Below are positions 1-8,113 of a stretch of DNA of 64,000 bases, piece by piece. A program made the translations under genes and the position numbers. The stretch is from Pseudomonas arsenicoxydans. Its GTDB lineage: Bacteria; Pseudomonadota; Gammaproteobacteria; Pseudomonadales; Pseudomonadaceae. The notes below the pieces were generated by a model. The model was not told the DNA's origin and did no database searches. It was given only the letters and a program-made list of their open reading frames with translations. The stretch covers positions 1 through 64,000 of the forward strand of contig NZ_RCZE01000005.1 in assembly GCF_006438915.1 (NCBI RefSeq). The letters are read 5' to 3'. Positions within the stretch are counted from its first letter, which is position 1, and each line of letters starts with the position of its first letter.

Positions 1-64
1 TAACATTCAAAATAAATGTTGAATGTTAAGCAGCCTTCGCGAGCAAGCCCGCTCCCACATTTTG
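1..64. repeat. Right half of a REP inverted pair at the window edge
   Basis: Positions 1-10 (TAACATTCAA) and 19-28 (TTGAATGTTA) form a perfect 10-base inverted repeat. It is followed at about 35-64 by a REP core in the orientation TTCGCGAGCAAGCCCGCTCC. Elsewhere in the window the same spacer type sits between two facing REP cores, so the partner probably lies just outside the window. Confidence 0.75.
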
Positions 65-231
65 ATTGGGTTGTGTCAGTTATTAGCCTTGAGCTTTTAA
101 AGCCTCGACCGCACACCTCACTGACCATGGATCAACGTTCTCGATAACGACTATGCCCAAGGGTGTTTTTTCATCGCCGGGCTCCAGCACTACAGTGGCC
201 ACATCTTCTTCCCCCACTCTGGAGCAACATC

Positions 232-456
232 ATGAAAAGCCTCATCGGTCTTGGTTTCGCCCTGTCGGTCCTTGGCGCTACATCCGCCATCGCCGCCCCG
301 CACGCCACCTCGCAAGTTGTCGCCGCCGTCAAGGTCAGCCAACCAGCGACCCTGAACGTGAACACCGTCGGCCTCGATCACAAGGACAGCCAGCCAAGCA
401 AACTCTACGTCGCTGAAAACCGTCCTGAGTTCGGTTCGAAGTATCAGCGCTATTGA
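232..456 (+). CDS. Small exported hypothetical protein (74 aa)
   Basis: The start at 232 follows a GGAG ribosome-binding site and gives a clean signal peptide: MKSL, a hydrophobic core, then a cut near ATSAIAA at about residue 20. Longer in-frame starts upstream would spoil the signal peptide. The mature part is about 54 residues, polar, without cysteines, and ends in a tyrosine/arginine-rich tail. It is probably periplasmic. I do not recognise a family. The gene stands alone and is followed directly by a strong Rho-independent terminator. Confidence 0.65.
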   Translation: MKSLIGLGFALSVLGATSAIAAPHATSQVVAAVKVSQPATLNVNTVGLDHKDSQPSKLYVAENRPEFGSKYQRY

Positions 457-481
457 TCAACGGCTTTGCGCCGCTTGAACC

Positions 482-520
482 AAAAACCCCGGGTAGATCC
501 GATCTACCCGGGGTTTTTCT
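482..520 (+). terminator. Rho-independent terminator
   Basis: The 13-base stem CCCCGGGTAGATC/GATCTACCCGGGG has an A-rich lead and a TTTTT tail. It lies 26 bases after the stop of the small exported protein gene. Confidence 0.9.
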
Positions 521-533
521 TTGAGAGAGGAAA

Positions 534-630
534 CCTGTGGGAGCCAAGCTTGCTCGCGATGGCGGCCTGACATTCAACATTGATGATGACTGACCAGACG
601 CAATCGCGAGCAAGCTCGGCTCCCACAGAG
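534..630. repeat. REP inverted pair
   Basis: Two facing REP cores (TGTGGGAGCCAAGCTTGCTC and its near reverse complement) are separated by a spacer containing ATTCAACATTGATG. The right core ends 4 bases from the stop codon of the minus-strand FAD protein gene, where it could protect the 3' end of that mRNA. Confidence 0.85.
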
Positions 631-634
631 ACAT

Positions 635-2086
635 TTATCTCAATGGGAGCTCGTCAGCTGCTACCACTATTCGCGCCGCCAGGGCTTTGGCCTGTAGCGC
701 TACGTCGGTGACGGCCGTGCTTTCCCACCACAAGCCTCGCAACGGCGGGCCCATGGCGAACAGGCGACGGGCGACCTGGCCATCGGCGTCCAGTACGGCA
801 CCGTCTGTCCCCGCAGCGATCCCCAGTGCCAGCGGCCCCGGCTGGATCAGTCCGCGCGCCAGCAATTGTTGCGGCAACGGTCGAGCGACCCGGCGCCAGT
901 CATACTCGATACCGCTGGAATTGATCAACGCCGCGCCAGTCACCACACAGGTATCGGCCTCGCCACGGCGGCGAATGCGGATGCTGACGCCGCCCTGCGA
1001 CACAAGCTCAAGCCCTTTGAACGACGCAGCCTGAATCCGCAACCGCCCTTTCCGGTGTAACCGCTCCACCAAAGCCGCACTCAACGGTGGCGAACGGTGG
1101 TGATGACTTTCCCACCATGGCCGCACATGCCGCACAAACTGTCGACGCTGCAGGTCCGTCGCCTGATTCCACAACCGTCCAATGTGCGCCCGCACGGTGT
1201 CGAGAGGTGCTTGCCAGTCAATGCCTTGGGCGATCGCCTCCCGGCACTGCCGCCGCAGTTCGCGCACCAGTTGGCGGGGTGTGCGAAGGCTGTGATCGTC
1301 GGCGAGAAAATCCACCCAGGCCGGCGGTTGCCGACGCACATGCGGCAACAAGCCGTGGCGGGAAAACACTTCGATGGGGCCGCGATGCCCGGCTTGTTCC
1401 AGTGAGACCACGGCATCGACCATGGTCAGGCCGGAACCGATGATCAGCACTGTCGACTGCGGGTCGAGCTGGCGCATGGCGGCGACATCCCACGGATCGA
1501 GCGCTGCGGCGTTCAAACCGCTGGACTCGGTCTGTGGCGTGCGTGCGGCGGGGAACATGCCAGTCGCCAGCACCGCAAAAGCGCCCTGCAAGCGTTGACC
1601 GTCACTCAAGGTCAGCCGTACCCAATCGTCGTCCGTTTGAAGATCGATCACTTCCGCCCGCACATGCTCGACGGTTGAGCCATGCAACGCCCCGACGGCT
1701 TGCGCTTCGGCCAGACGTTGCTGTACGTACACGCCGAACAGCCCTCGTGGCGGGAACAACTCGCTGATTGGCACCGGTTGTTCGGCCGATTCCGGCCAGC
1801 CACCGGCGGCAATGTGCTCGGTTAGCCATTGCGTCAGGTCATCGGCGTTGTCCGGATCGACGCTCATGCGCGCCGCGTTGCCGTTGAGCGTATGACCCAA
1901 TTCGACGGCGCTGTAGGCTTCGCCTCGACCGAGCTCGGCACGCGGTTCGATCACCAGCACCGAACGCCGGCCCGGCACGCGCAACAACTGCGCCGCCAGC
2001 ATCGCGCCGCTGAGGCCGCCGCCGATGATCAGGATGTCGGAGTGGCGGGTGTCGTCGGTCGTCTGTGCGCTCTGGATTTCGCTCAT
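635..2086 (-). CDS. FAD/NAD(P)-binding protein (NAD_binding_9 type)
   Basis: This 483-residue flavoprotein has an N-terminal dinucleotide-binding loop, IIGGGLSGAML, near residues 20-30, followed by an acidic strand end. A second nucleotide-binding segment, VLIIGSGLTMVDA, lies in the middle, and a conserved AVLATG-like turn sits between them. This pattern fits the FAD-NAD(P)-binding family found next to many Pseudomonas metabolic genes; the substrate is unknown. I chose the ATG at 2086 because the longer GTG start at 2149 adds a tail with no likeness to such proteins. The gene stands alone between two REP pairs. Confidence 0.7.
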   Translation of the reverse strand: MSEIQSAQTTDDTRHSDILIIGGGLSGAMLAAQLLRVPGRRSVLVIEPRAELGRGEAYSAVELGHTLNGNAARMSVDPDNADDLTQWLTEHIAAGGWPESAEQPVPISELFPPRGLFGVYVQQRLAEAQAVGALHGSTVEHVRAEVIDLQTDDDWVRLTLSDGQRLQGAFAVLATGMFPAARTPQTESSGLNAAALDPWDVAAMRQLDPQSTVLIIGSGLTMVDAVVSLEQAGHRGPIEVFSRHGLLPHVRRQPPAWVDFLADDHSLRTPRQLVRELRRQCREAIAQGIDWQAPLDTVRAHIGRLWNQATDLQRRQFVRHVRPWWESHHHRSPPLSAALVERLHRKGRLRIQAASFKGLELVSQGGVSIRIRRRGEADTCVVTGAALINSSGIEYDWRRVARPLPQQLLARGLIQPGPLALGIAAGTDGAVLDADGQVARRLFAMGPPLRGLWWESTAVTDVALQAKALAARIVVAADELPLR

Positions 2087-2164
2087 GCCATGCTCGTTGG
2101 TCAAATGGAATGCTGCTGCGTGCCACCTTAATGCGTTGCTCTCCCGCACACAAATACCGCCTTT

Positions 2165-2254
2165 TGTAGGAGTGAGCCTGCTCGCGATGGCGGTGTGTCA
2201 GGCTCCCTCAATGCAGGCTGATACACCGCCATCGCGAGCAGGCTCACTCCACAG
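2165..2254. repeat. REP inverted pair
   Basis: Facing arms TGTAGGAGTGAGCCTGCTCG and CGAGCAGGCTCACTCCACAG flank a 36-base spacer with its own GGTGTGTCAG/CTGATACACC complementarity. It lies upstream of the FAD protein gene. Confidence 0.85.
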
Positions 2255-2287
2255 GTGACCGCATTGTCTGGGGGACAGGTGATCAAA

Positions 2288-2315
2288 TGTGGGAGCGGGC
2301 TTGCCCGCGAAGGCG
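2288..2315. repeat. Single REP core
   Basis: The REP sequence TGTGGGAGCGGGCTTGCCCG, followed by CGAAGGCG, is unpaired. It abuts the 3' end of the decayed monooxygenase. Confidence 0.7.
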
Positions 2316-2316
2316 T

Positions 2317-2903
2317 CTACGCAGACGCCACCTTCTTCTCCTGCTGCCGCAACGCCGCCAGATCCCGATACCCTGCCCCCGGATGACTCTCTGGCAACCG
2401 CGCCCCGTCTCCAAACAACTTCTCGCGCAAGGTCCCCGGCGCATACTCGGTCTTGTACACCCCGCGCTTCTGCAACTCCGGCACCAGCAATGCCACGACA
2501 TCGATGAAGGTTTCATGGGGCATGCGCGTCAGCCAGGTTAAACCCGTCCACGTCGGTCTCCTCCACCCACTCTTGTCCGCCGCTCGCGATCACGCAGAAT
2601 CGCGCCCTCTTCCCAAAGCTTGTAACAAACCTCCAGGTACTCCTCGGCGAAGTTGTAACGGGCGTCGTGCTCAGTCTGATTCTTCTAACCGATGTTCTTC
2701 GCGCCACTTTCCAGATATGACGTGACGATGTTCCAGCCGGCGCGGCCCTTAGTCAGGTGGTCGAGCGTCGACAGACGTCGGGCGAATGGATAGGGGTGCT
2801 CGAAGGACAGCGACGCGGTCAGGCCGAAACCCAGATGCTCGGTGACGAGCGCCATCGGCGGGATCCGTTGCAGCGGATCGTTGACCGGCGCTTGTGCCCG
2901 AAA
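2317..2903 (-). pseudogene. Decayed flavin-dependent monooxygenase (LLM / NtaA-DmoA type)
   Basis: Fragments of one luciferase-like monooxygenase can be read in order on the minus strand. They are AQAPVNDPLQRIPPMALVTE, then a GRAGWNIVTSYLESGAKNIG block, then RYNFAEEYLEVCYKLWEEGA, then the C-terminal MPHETFIDVVALLVPELQKR block ending at 2317. The body is interrupted by an in-frame TAG at 2685-2687, a frame change after ILRDRE, and large missing segments: about 190 residues remain where the family has about 440. The C-terminal part is still an open frame of 68 residues, but no function is expected. Confidence 0.8.
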
Positions 2904-3000
2904 GCTATTTCCTGTTGTTTCAACAGGTTGGTGAATCTTCAGAGAAAAATCTGCAGCTTTGGAAAAGCAAAGTGTCTATCCACTGTTGATCGGCAAACAG

Positions 3001-3576
3001 TCAGATCACCACGTTACGCACAAACCGCGTCGCCACCGGGCCATCGTTGCGATAGGCATGGGGCTGGTTACTGGCAAACATGAAGAACTCACCGGCAGCA
3101 ATGTGCTGCGGCGTGTCGCCCAACATCAGGGTCAGGCAGCCTTCGAACACGTAGATCTGTTCGCTCCAGCCTTCGGCATCCGGTTGCGAGGGGTAGATTT
3201 CCCCCGGTTGCAGGCACCATTCCCACTGTTCCACTTCGCGAGTCGCAGAGGCCTTGGACAGTAAAACGGCTTTGCTGCCGGGGATTAATCCAGCCCAGGC
3301 CACTTCGTTGATGCGGCTCGGGTCGCGGGCGTCAGGGGCCTGGATGAGGTCGCTGAACCTCACGTCCAGCGCTTCGGCCACGCGGTCGAGGGTGGTCAGG
3401 CTGACGTTTTTCTCGCCGGCCTCGATGGCCACCAGCATCCGCCGGCTGACTCCGGACTTTTCGGCCAGCGCGGTCTGGCTCATGTCGGCGGCATGGCGCA
3501 GGCGTCGGACGTTCAGGCTGACGTGCTGGAGGACCGAAGCCCGTTGCGTGGAATCTTTGTGCACTATATTGCTCAC
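3001..3576 (-). CDS. XRE-family regulator with C-terminal cupin domain
   Basis: This 191-residue protein has an N-terminal helix-turn-helix at about residues 18-75 (TALAEKSGVSRRMLVAIEAG is the recognition region). A small cupin domain follows at about 110-188, with the metal-pocket-like stretch IAAGEFFMFASNQPHAYRN. The architecture matches regulators such as PuuR/SutR that sense a small molecule through the cupin. It is divergent from a DMT-family exporter with only 72 bases between the starts, so it most likely controls that exporter and itself. The start gives a typical length. Confidence 0.85.
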   Translation of the reverse strand: MSNIVHKDSTQRASVLQHVSLNVRRLRHAADMSQTALAEKSGVSRRMLVAIEAGEKNVSLTTLDRVAEALDVRFSDLIQAPDARDPSRINEVAWAGLIPGSKAVLLSKASATREVEQWEWCLQPGEIYPSQPDAEGWSEQIYVFEGCLTLMLGDTPQHIAAGEFFMFASNQPHAYRNDGPVATRFVRNVVI

Positions 3577-3648
3577 TCGGTGGGGTTGGGCAGTATACTG
3601 CGCAACATTCGGCGCATTGTGCGTCCCCCTCAGGTAGCGCGCAAGGTC
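3577..3648. promoter_or_regulatory. Shared divergent promoter/operator between regulator and exporter
   Basis: The gap holds the 10-base perfect palindrome CAGTATACTG (3591-3600), whose centre doubles as a TATACT -10 hexamer. It is followed by TGCGCAACATTCGGCGCATT, an imperfect inverted repeat. This layout suits an operator that a dimeric HTH protein could use to control both directions. Confidence 0.5.
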
Positions 3649-4584
3649 ATGACGTCGGTGAACTCTTCTTCCCCCCGTTTCTCACGGTTCAGCAAAGCCG
3701 AGTGCGTGCTGGTGCTGATCACCATGGTCTGGGGCGGCACATTTTTGTTGGTGCAGCACGCGATGACCGTCAGCGGCCCGATGTTTTTCGTCGGCCTGCG
3801 CTTTGCCGCCGCGGCGATCATTGTGGCGCTGTTCTCCTGGCGTCACCTGCGGGAACTGACCCTGTTCGAACTCAAGGCCGGGGCCTTTATCGGTGTGGCG
3901 ATCATGCTCGGCTACGGCTTGCAGACCGTGGGTCTGCAAAGCATTCCCAGCAGTCAGTCGGCGTTTATTACGGCGTTGTACGTGCCCTTTGTACCGTTGC
4001 TGCAATGGCTGGTGCTGGGACGTCGCCCGGGATTGATGCCGAGCATCGGGATCATGCTGGCGTTTACCGGGTTGATGTTGTTGTCCGGGCCTGCCGGCGC
4101 GTCCTTCAATTTCAGCCCCGGTGAAATCGCCACGCTGATCAGCGCCATCGCGATTGCTGCGGAGATCATTCTGATCAGCACCTACGCCGGTCAGGTCGAT
4201 GTGCGGCGGGTGACGGTGGTGCAATTGGCGACCACTTCGGTGCTGGCATTTTTGATGGTGGTGCCGACCCAGGAACGGATTCCGGACTTTTCCTGGCTGC
4301 TGTTGTGCAGCGCGTTGGGCCTGGGCGCGGCGAGTGCGGCAATTCAGGTGGCGATGAACTGGGCGCAGAAAAGTGTTTCGCCGACCCGGGCGACCTTGAT
4401 TTATGCGGGTGAGCCGGTGTGGGCCGGGATTGTCGGGCGGATCGCCGGGGAGCGCTTGCCGGCGATTGCACTGCTGGGCGCGGGGTTGATTGTGGCGGCG
4501 GTGATTGTGAGTGAGTTGAAGACCAAGGGTAAGGGTGTGGCGGCGGAGGAAGAGTCGGAGCCAGAAACATCGGTTGAACCTTGA
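3649..4584 (+). CDS. DMT-superfamily (EamA) transporter
   Basis: This 311-residue membrane protein has about ten hydrophobic helices and two EamA repeats. The opening MVWGGTFLLVQHAM and the GLQTVGLQSIPSSQSAFITA segment are typical of the RhtA/YdcZ-like drug and metabolite exporters. The ATG at 3649 puts the first helix about 20 residues in; a longer frame reaching back to 3493 would run into the divergent regulator gene. The C-terminus is acidic (EEESEPETSVEP). The transported compound is unknown, probably the ligand sensed by the neighbouring XRE-cupin regulator. Confidence 0.85.
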   Translation: MTSVNSSSPRFSRFSKAECVLVLITMVWGGTFLLVQHAMTVSGPMFFVGLRFAAAAIIVALFSWRHLRELTLFELKAGAFIGVAIMLGYGLQTVGLQSIPSSQSAFITALYVPFVPLLQWLVLGRRPGLMPSIGIMLAFTGLMLLSGPAGASFNFSPGEIATLISAIAIAAEIILISTYAGQVDVRRVTVVQLATTSVLAFLMVVPTQERIPDFSWLLLCSALGLGAASAAIQVAMNWAQKSVSPTRATLIYAGEPVWAGIVGRIAGERLPAIALLGAGLIVAAVIVSELKTKGKGVAAEEESEPETSVEP

Positions 4585-4605
4585 TAAGTTGGTTGCCGGA
4601 TAGAT

Positions 4606-4705
4606 CGCCTTCGCGAGCAAGCCCGCTCCCGCATTAGATCTTCAGTGAACACAGAATGCGTGTACGACTGAGATTAAATGTGGGAGCGGGCTTGCTCGCG
4701 AAGGG
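4606..4705. repeat. REP inverted pair
   Basis: Facing cores CTTCGCGAGCAAGCCCGCTC and GTGGGAGCGGGCTTGCTCGC lie about 55 bases apart, between the exporter gene and the Mrp operon promoter. Confidence 0.9.
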
Positions 4706-4791
4706 GCCAGACCTGCTAAACACTGGTCCCGGAAACAATGTGAATCAGGCTTTTTCCGTCTACCGTGTAGGATTCTGCGACAGCTTGGCGT

Positions 4792-4820
4792 TTGGCGATC
4801 TTGGGAGTGGCACGTATGAT
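4792..4820 (+). promoter_or_regulatory. Likely sigma-70 promoter of the Mrp operon
   Basis: TTGGCG (4792-4797) and TATGAT (4815-4820) are separated by exactly 17 bases and lie 31 bases before the mrpA start. The call rests on match to consensus only. Confidence 0.55.
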
Positions 4821-4850
4821 GCTTCACAAACTTCCGCAGATTAGAAGCCT

Positions 4851-7769
4851 ATGTCCCTGATAGTTCTACTGCTTCTGCCTTTCATCGGCAGCTGTCTGGC
4901 AGCCGTCCTGCCACACAACGCGCGCAATACCGCCCCCCTGCTGGCCGGCCTGATCGCACTGATCGGCACGGTCCAGGTCGCGCTCTTGTACCCCCAAATC
5001 GCCCACGGCGGCGTGATTCGCGAAGAATTCTTCTGGCTGCCAAGCCTCGGCCTGAACTTCGTCCTGCGCCTGGACGGTTTCGCCTGGTTGTTCTCGATGC
5101 TGGTGCTGGGCATCGGTACCCTCGTCTCGTTGTACGCGCGTTACTACATGTCGCCGGACGATCCGGTACCGCGGTTTTTCGCGTTTTTCCTGGCGTTCAT
5201 GGGCGCCATGCTCGGGCTGGTGATTTCCGGCAACCTGATCCAGATCGTGTTTTTCTGGGAGTTGACCAGCCTCTTCTCATTCCTGCTGATCGGTTACTGG
5301 CACCACCGCAGCGATGCACGACGCGGCGCCTACATGGCGCTGATGGTCACCGGTGCAGGCGGCTTGTGCCTGCTGGCGGGGGTCATGCTGCTCGGCCATG
5401 TGGTCGGCAGCTATGACCTGGACAAGGTCCTGGCCGCCGGCGATCTGATTCGCGCACATGCCCTCTACCCTATTCTGCTACCCCTGATCCTGATCGGCGC
5501 CTTGAGCAAAAGCGCGCAATTCCCCTTCCACTTCTGGCTGCCTCACGCGATGGCGGCGCCGACACCGGTTTCGGCCTATCTGCACTCGGCGACTATGGTC
5601 AAGGCCGGGGTGTTTCTGCTGGCACGGCTGTGGCCTTCGCTATCCGGCAGTGAAGAATGGTTCTACATCGTCAGCGGCGCCGGGGCCTGCACCCTGTTGC
5701 TCGGCGCGTACTGCGCGATGTTCCAGAACGACCTCAAGGGGTTGCTGGCTTACTCGACCATCAGCCACTTGGGCCTGATCACACTGCTGCTGGGCTTGAA
5801 CAGTCCGCTGGCCGCCGTGGCCGCGGTGTTCCACATTCTCAACCACGCGACCTTCAAGGCCTCGCTGTTCATGGCCGCCGGCATCATCGACCACGAAAGC
5901 GGCACCCGCGACATTCGCAAGCTCAGCGGCCTGATCAAACTGATTCCGTTCACCGCCACCCTGGCCATGGTCGCCAGCGCCTCGATGGCCGGTGTGCCGC
6001 TGCTCAACGGTTTCCTCTCGAAAGAAATGTTCTTTGCCGAAACCGTGTTCATCAATGCCACGGCTTGGGTCGAGTGGAGCCTGCCGATCGTCGCGACCAT
6101 CGCCGGCACCTTCAGCGTCGCCTATTCACTACGCTTCACCGTCGACGTGTTCTTCGGCCCGACCGCCACAGACCTGCCACACACCCCACACGAACCGCCG
6201 CGCTGGATGCGTGCGCCGGTGGAGTTGCTGGTGTTCACCTGTCTGGTCGTGGGGATGTTCCCGGCGCAAGTAGTCGGTTCCATCCTGGCCGCCGCGGCCT
6301 TGCCGGTGGTGGGTGGCACCCTGCCGGAATACAGCCTGGCGATCTGGCACGGCTTGAACGCGCCGATGATCATGAGCCTGATCGCCATGTCCGGCGGCAT
6401 CGTGCTCTACCTGCTGTTGCGCAATCAGCTCAAGCGCGGGCGCTTCAAGTACCCGCCAGTGATTGGCCGGTTCAGCGGCAAGCGTCTGTTCGAGCGCAGC
6501 CTGGTGATCATGATGCGCCTGGCCCGTCGTCTGGTGCGCCGGATCAGCACCCATCGCCTGCAAACCCAATTGTTCCTGGTGGTCCTCGCCGCCGTGCTGG
6601 CCGGGTTAATCCCGATGCTCCACAACAACCTGAGCTGGGGCGATCGGCCGAAAATTCCGGGTTCAATCGTGTTCGTGACTCTGTGGTTACTGGCTATTGC
6701 CTGCGCCCTCGGCGCGGCGTGGCAGGCCAAGTATCACCGACTCGCGGCCCTGACCATGGTCAGCGTTTGCGGCCTGATGACCTGCGTGACCTTCGTCTGG
6801 TTCTCCGCGCCGGACCTGGCGTTGACGCAATTGGCGGTCGAAGTGGTGACCACGGTTCTGATCCTGCTGGGCCTGCGCTGGCTGCCTCGGCGGATCGAGG
6901 AAGTCTCGCCACTGCCGAGCACCCTGCGCAAGGCGCGCATCCGGCGTATCCGCGACTTGCTCTTGTCGACCGTGGTCGGTGGCGGCATGGCCTTGCTGGC
7001 CTACGCGATGCTGACGCGCCAGACGCCCAACGACATTTCCTCGTTCTACCTCAGCCGCGCCCTGCCCGAAGGCGGCGGCAGCAACGTGGTCAACGTGATG
7101 CTGGTGGACTTCCGTGGCTTCGACACCCTCGGTGAAATCACCGTGTTGGTGGCTGTGGCCCTGACCGTGTTCGCCCTGCTGCGACGCTTCCGCCCGCCGA
7201 AAGAAAGCCTGCAGCTGCCGGCGCAGCAACGCCTGTTGGCGCCGGACGTGGTCACCGACCTGGTCAACCCGCGCCACGCCAGCGATACCGCACTGGGCTT
7301 CATGATGGTCCCGGCGGTGCTGGTGCGCCTGCTGTTGCCGATTGCCCTGGTGGTGTCGTTCTACCTGTTCATGCGCGGGCACAATCAACCGGGCGGTGGT
7401 TTTGTCGCCGGGTTGGTGATGTCGGTGGCGTTCATCCTGCAATACATGGTCGCCGGCACGCAGTGGGTCGAGGCGCAAATGAGCCTGCGACCGCTGCGCT
7501 GGATGGGCACCGGGTTGTTGTTCGCCACGGTCACCGGACTCGGGGCCATGGCCGTCGGTTATCCGTTCCTGACCACTCACACCTGGCACTTTTCACTGCC
7601 GGTGCTGGGTGACATTCACATCGCCAGCGCGCTGTTTTTCGACATTGGCGTGTACGCCGTGGTGGTCGGTTCGACACTGTTGATCCTCACCGCCCTCGCC
7701 CACCAATCGGTTCGCGGCCACAAAACCGCGGCCCAGCCCAAACCCGTCGCCACGCAAGGAGCCGTCTGA
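4851..7769 (+). CDS. mrpA: Mrp Na+/H+ antiporter subunit A, fused to subunit B
   Basis: At 972 residues this is the long form, in which a full MrpA (an NADH-dehydrogenase ND5-like proton channel) is followed by an MrpB/MnhB domain. The ND5 core includes the FWLPHAMAAPTPVSAYLHSA motif and the conserved histidine in IFHILNHATFKASLF-type sequence. The C-terminal part from about residue 800 has the MnhB signature GHNQPGGGFVAGLVMS. This fused layout is that of the Pseudomonas sha/pha clusters, so no separate mrpB is expected. It is the first gene of a six-gene operon, and its TGA overlaps the next ATG (TGATG). Role: Na+/H+ exchange, pH and salt tolerance. Confidence 0.95.
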   Translation: MSLIVLLLLPFIGSCLAAVLPHNARNTAPLLAGLIALIGTVQVALLYPQIAHGGVIREEFFWLPSLGLNFVLRLDGFAWLFSMLVLGIGTLVSLYARYYMSPDDPVPRFFAFFLAFMGAMLGLVISGNLIQIVFFWELTSLFSFLLIGYWHHRSDARRGAYMALMVTGAGGLCLLAGVMLLGHVVGSYDLDKVLAAGDLIRAHALYPILLPLILIGALSKSAQFPFHFWLPHAMAAPTPVSAYLHSATMVKAGVFLLARLWPSLSGSEEWFYIVSGAGACTLLLGAYCAMFQNDLKGLLAYSTISHLGLITLLLGLNSPLAAVAAVFHILNHATFKASLFMAAGIIDHESGTRDIRKLSGLIKLIPFTATLAMVASASMAGVPLLNGFLSKEMFFAETVFINATAWVEWSLPIVATIAGTFSVAYSLRFTVDVFFGPTATDLPHTPHEPPRWMRAPVELLVFTCLVVGMFPAQVVGSILAAAALPVVGGTLPEYSLAIWHGLNAPMIMSLIAMSGGIVLYLLLRNQLKRGRFKYPPVIGRFSGKRLFERSLVIMMRLARRLVRRISTHRLQTQLFLVVLAAVLAGLIPMLHNNLSWGDRPKIPGSIVFVTLWLLAIACALGAAWQAKYHRLAALTMVSVCGLMTCVTFVWFSAPDLALTQLAVEVVTTVLILLGLRWLPRRIEEVSPLPSTLRKARIRRIRDLLLSTVVGGGMALLAYAMLTRQTPNDISSFYLSRALPEGGGSNVVNVMLVDFRGFDTLGEITVLVAVALTVFALLRRFRPPKESLQLPAQQRLLAPDVVTDLVNPRHASDTALGFMMVPAVLVRLLLPIALVVSFYLFMRGHNQPGGGFVAGLVMSVAFILQYMVAGTQWVEAQMSLRPLRWMGTGLLFATVTGLGAMAVGYPFLTTHTWHFSLPVLGDIHIASALFFDIGVYAVVVGSTLLILTALAHQSVRGHKTAAQPKPVATQGAV

Positions 7770-8113
7770 TGGAAGAAGTCATCGCAATCGCCATCGGCGT
7801 GCTCGCGGCCTCCGGCGTCTGGCTGATCCTGCGGCCACGGACCTTCCAGGTGGTGATGGGCCTGTGCCTGCTGTCCTATGGCGTCAACCTGTTCATCTTC
7901 AGCATGGGCAGCCTGTTCATCGGCCGCGAGCCGATCATCAAGGACGGCGTGCCGCAGGACTTGTTGCACTACACCGACCCACTGCCGCAAGCGCTGGTAC
8001 TGACCGCCATCGTGATCAGCTTCGCCATGACCGCGTTGTTTCTGGTGGTGCTGCTCGCTTCCCGGGGCTTGACCGGGACCGACCATGTGGATGGCCGGGA
8101 GCCTAAAGAATGA
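7769..8113 (+). CDS. mrpC: Mrp antiporter subunit C
   Basis: This 114-residue protein has three hydrophobic helices and is homologous to NuoK of respiratory complex I. The recognisable segment is GLCLLSYGVNLFIFSMGSL, with the DPLPQALVLTAIVISFAMTA helix after it. The start overlaps the mrpA stop by one base and the stop overlaps mrpD by four, so translation is probably coupled. It acts in the inner membrane as part of the Mrp hetero-oligomer. Confidence 0.95.
   Translation: MEEVIAIAIGVLAASGVWLILRPRTFQVVMGLCLLSYGVNLFIFSMGSLFIGREPIIKDGVPQDLLHYTDPLPQALVLTAIVISFAMTALFLVVLLASRGLTGTDHVDGREPKE

Noticed and set aside
5657..7135. 492-codon plus-strand frame inside mrpA
   Set aside because: It is a +1 shadow of mrpA. 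Its arginine/histidine-rich sequence has no family likeness and mrpA is intact across it.
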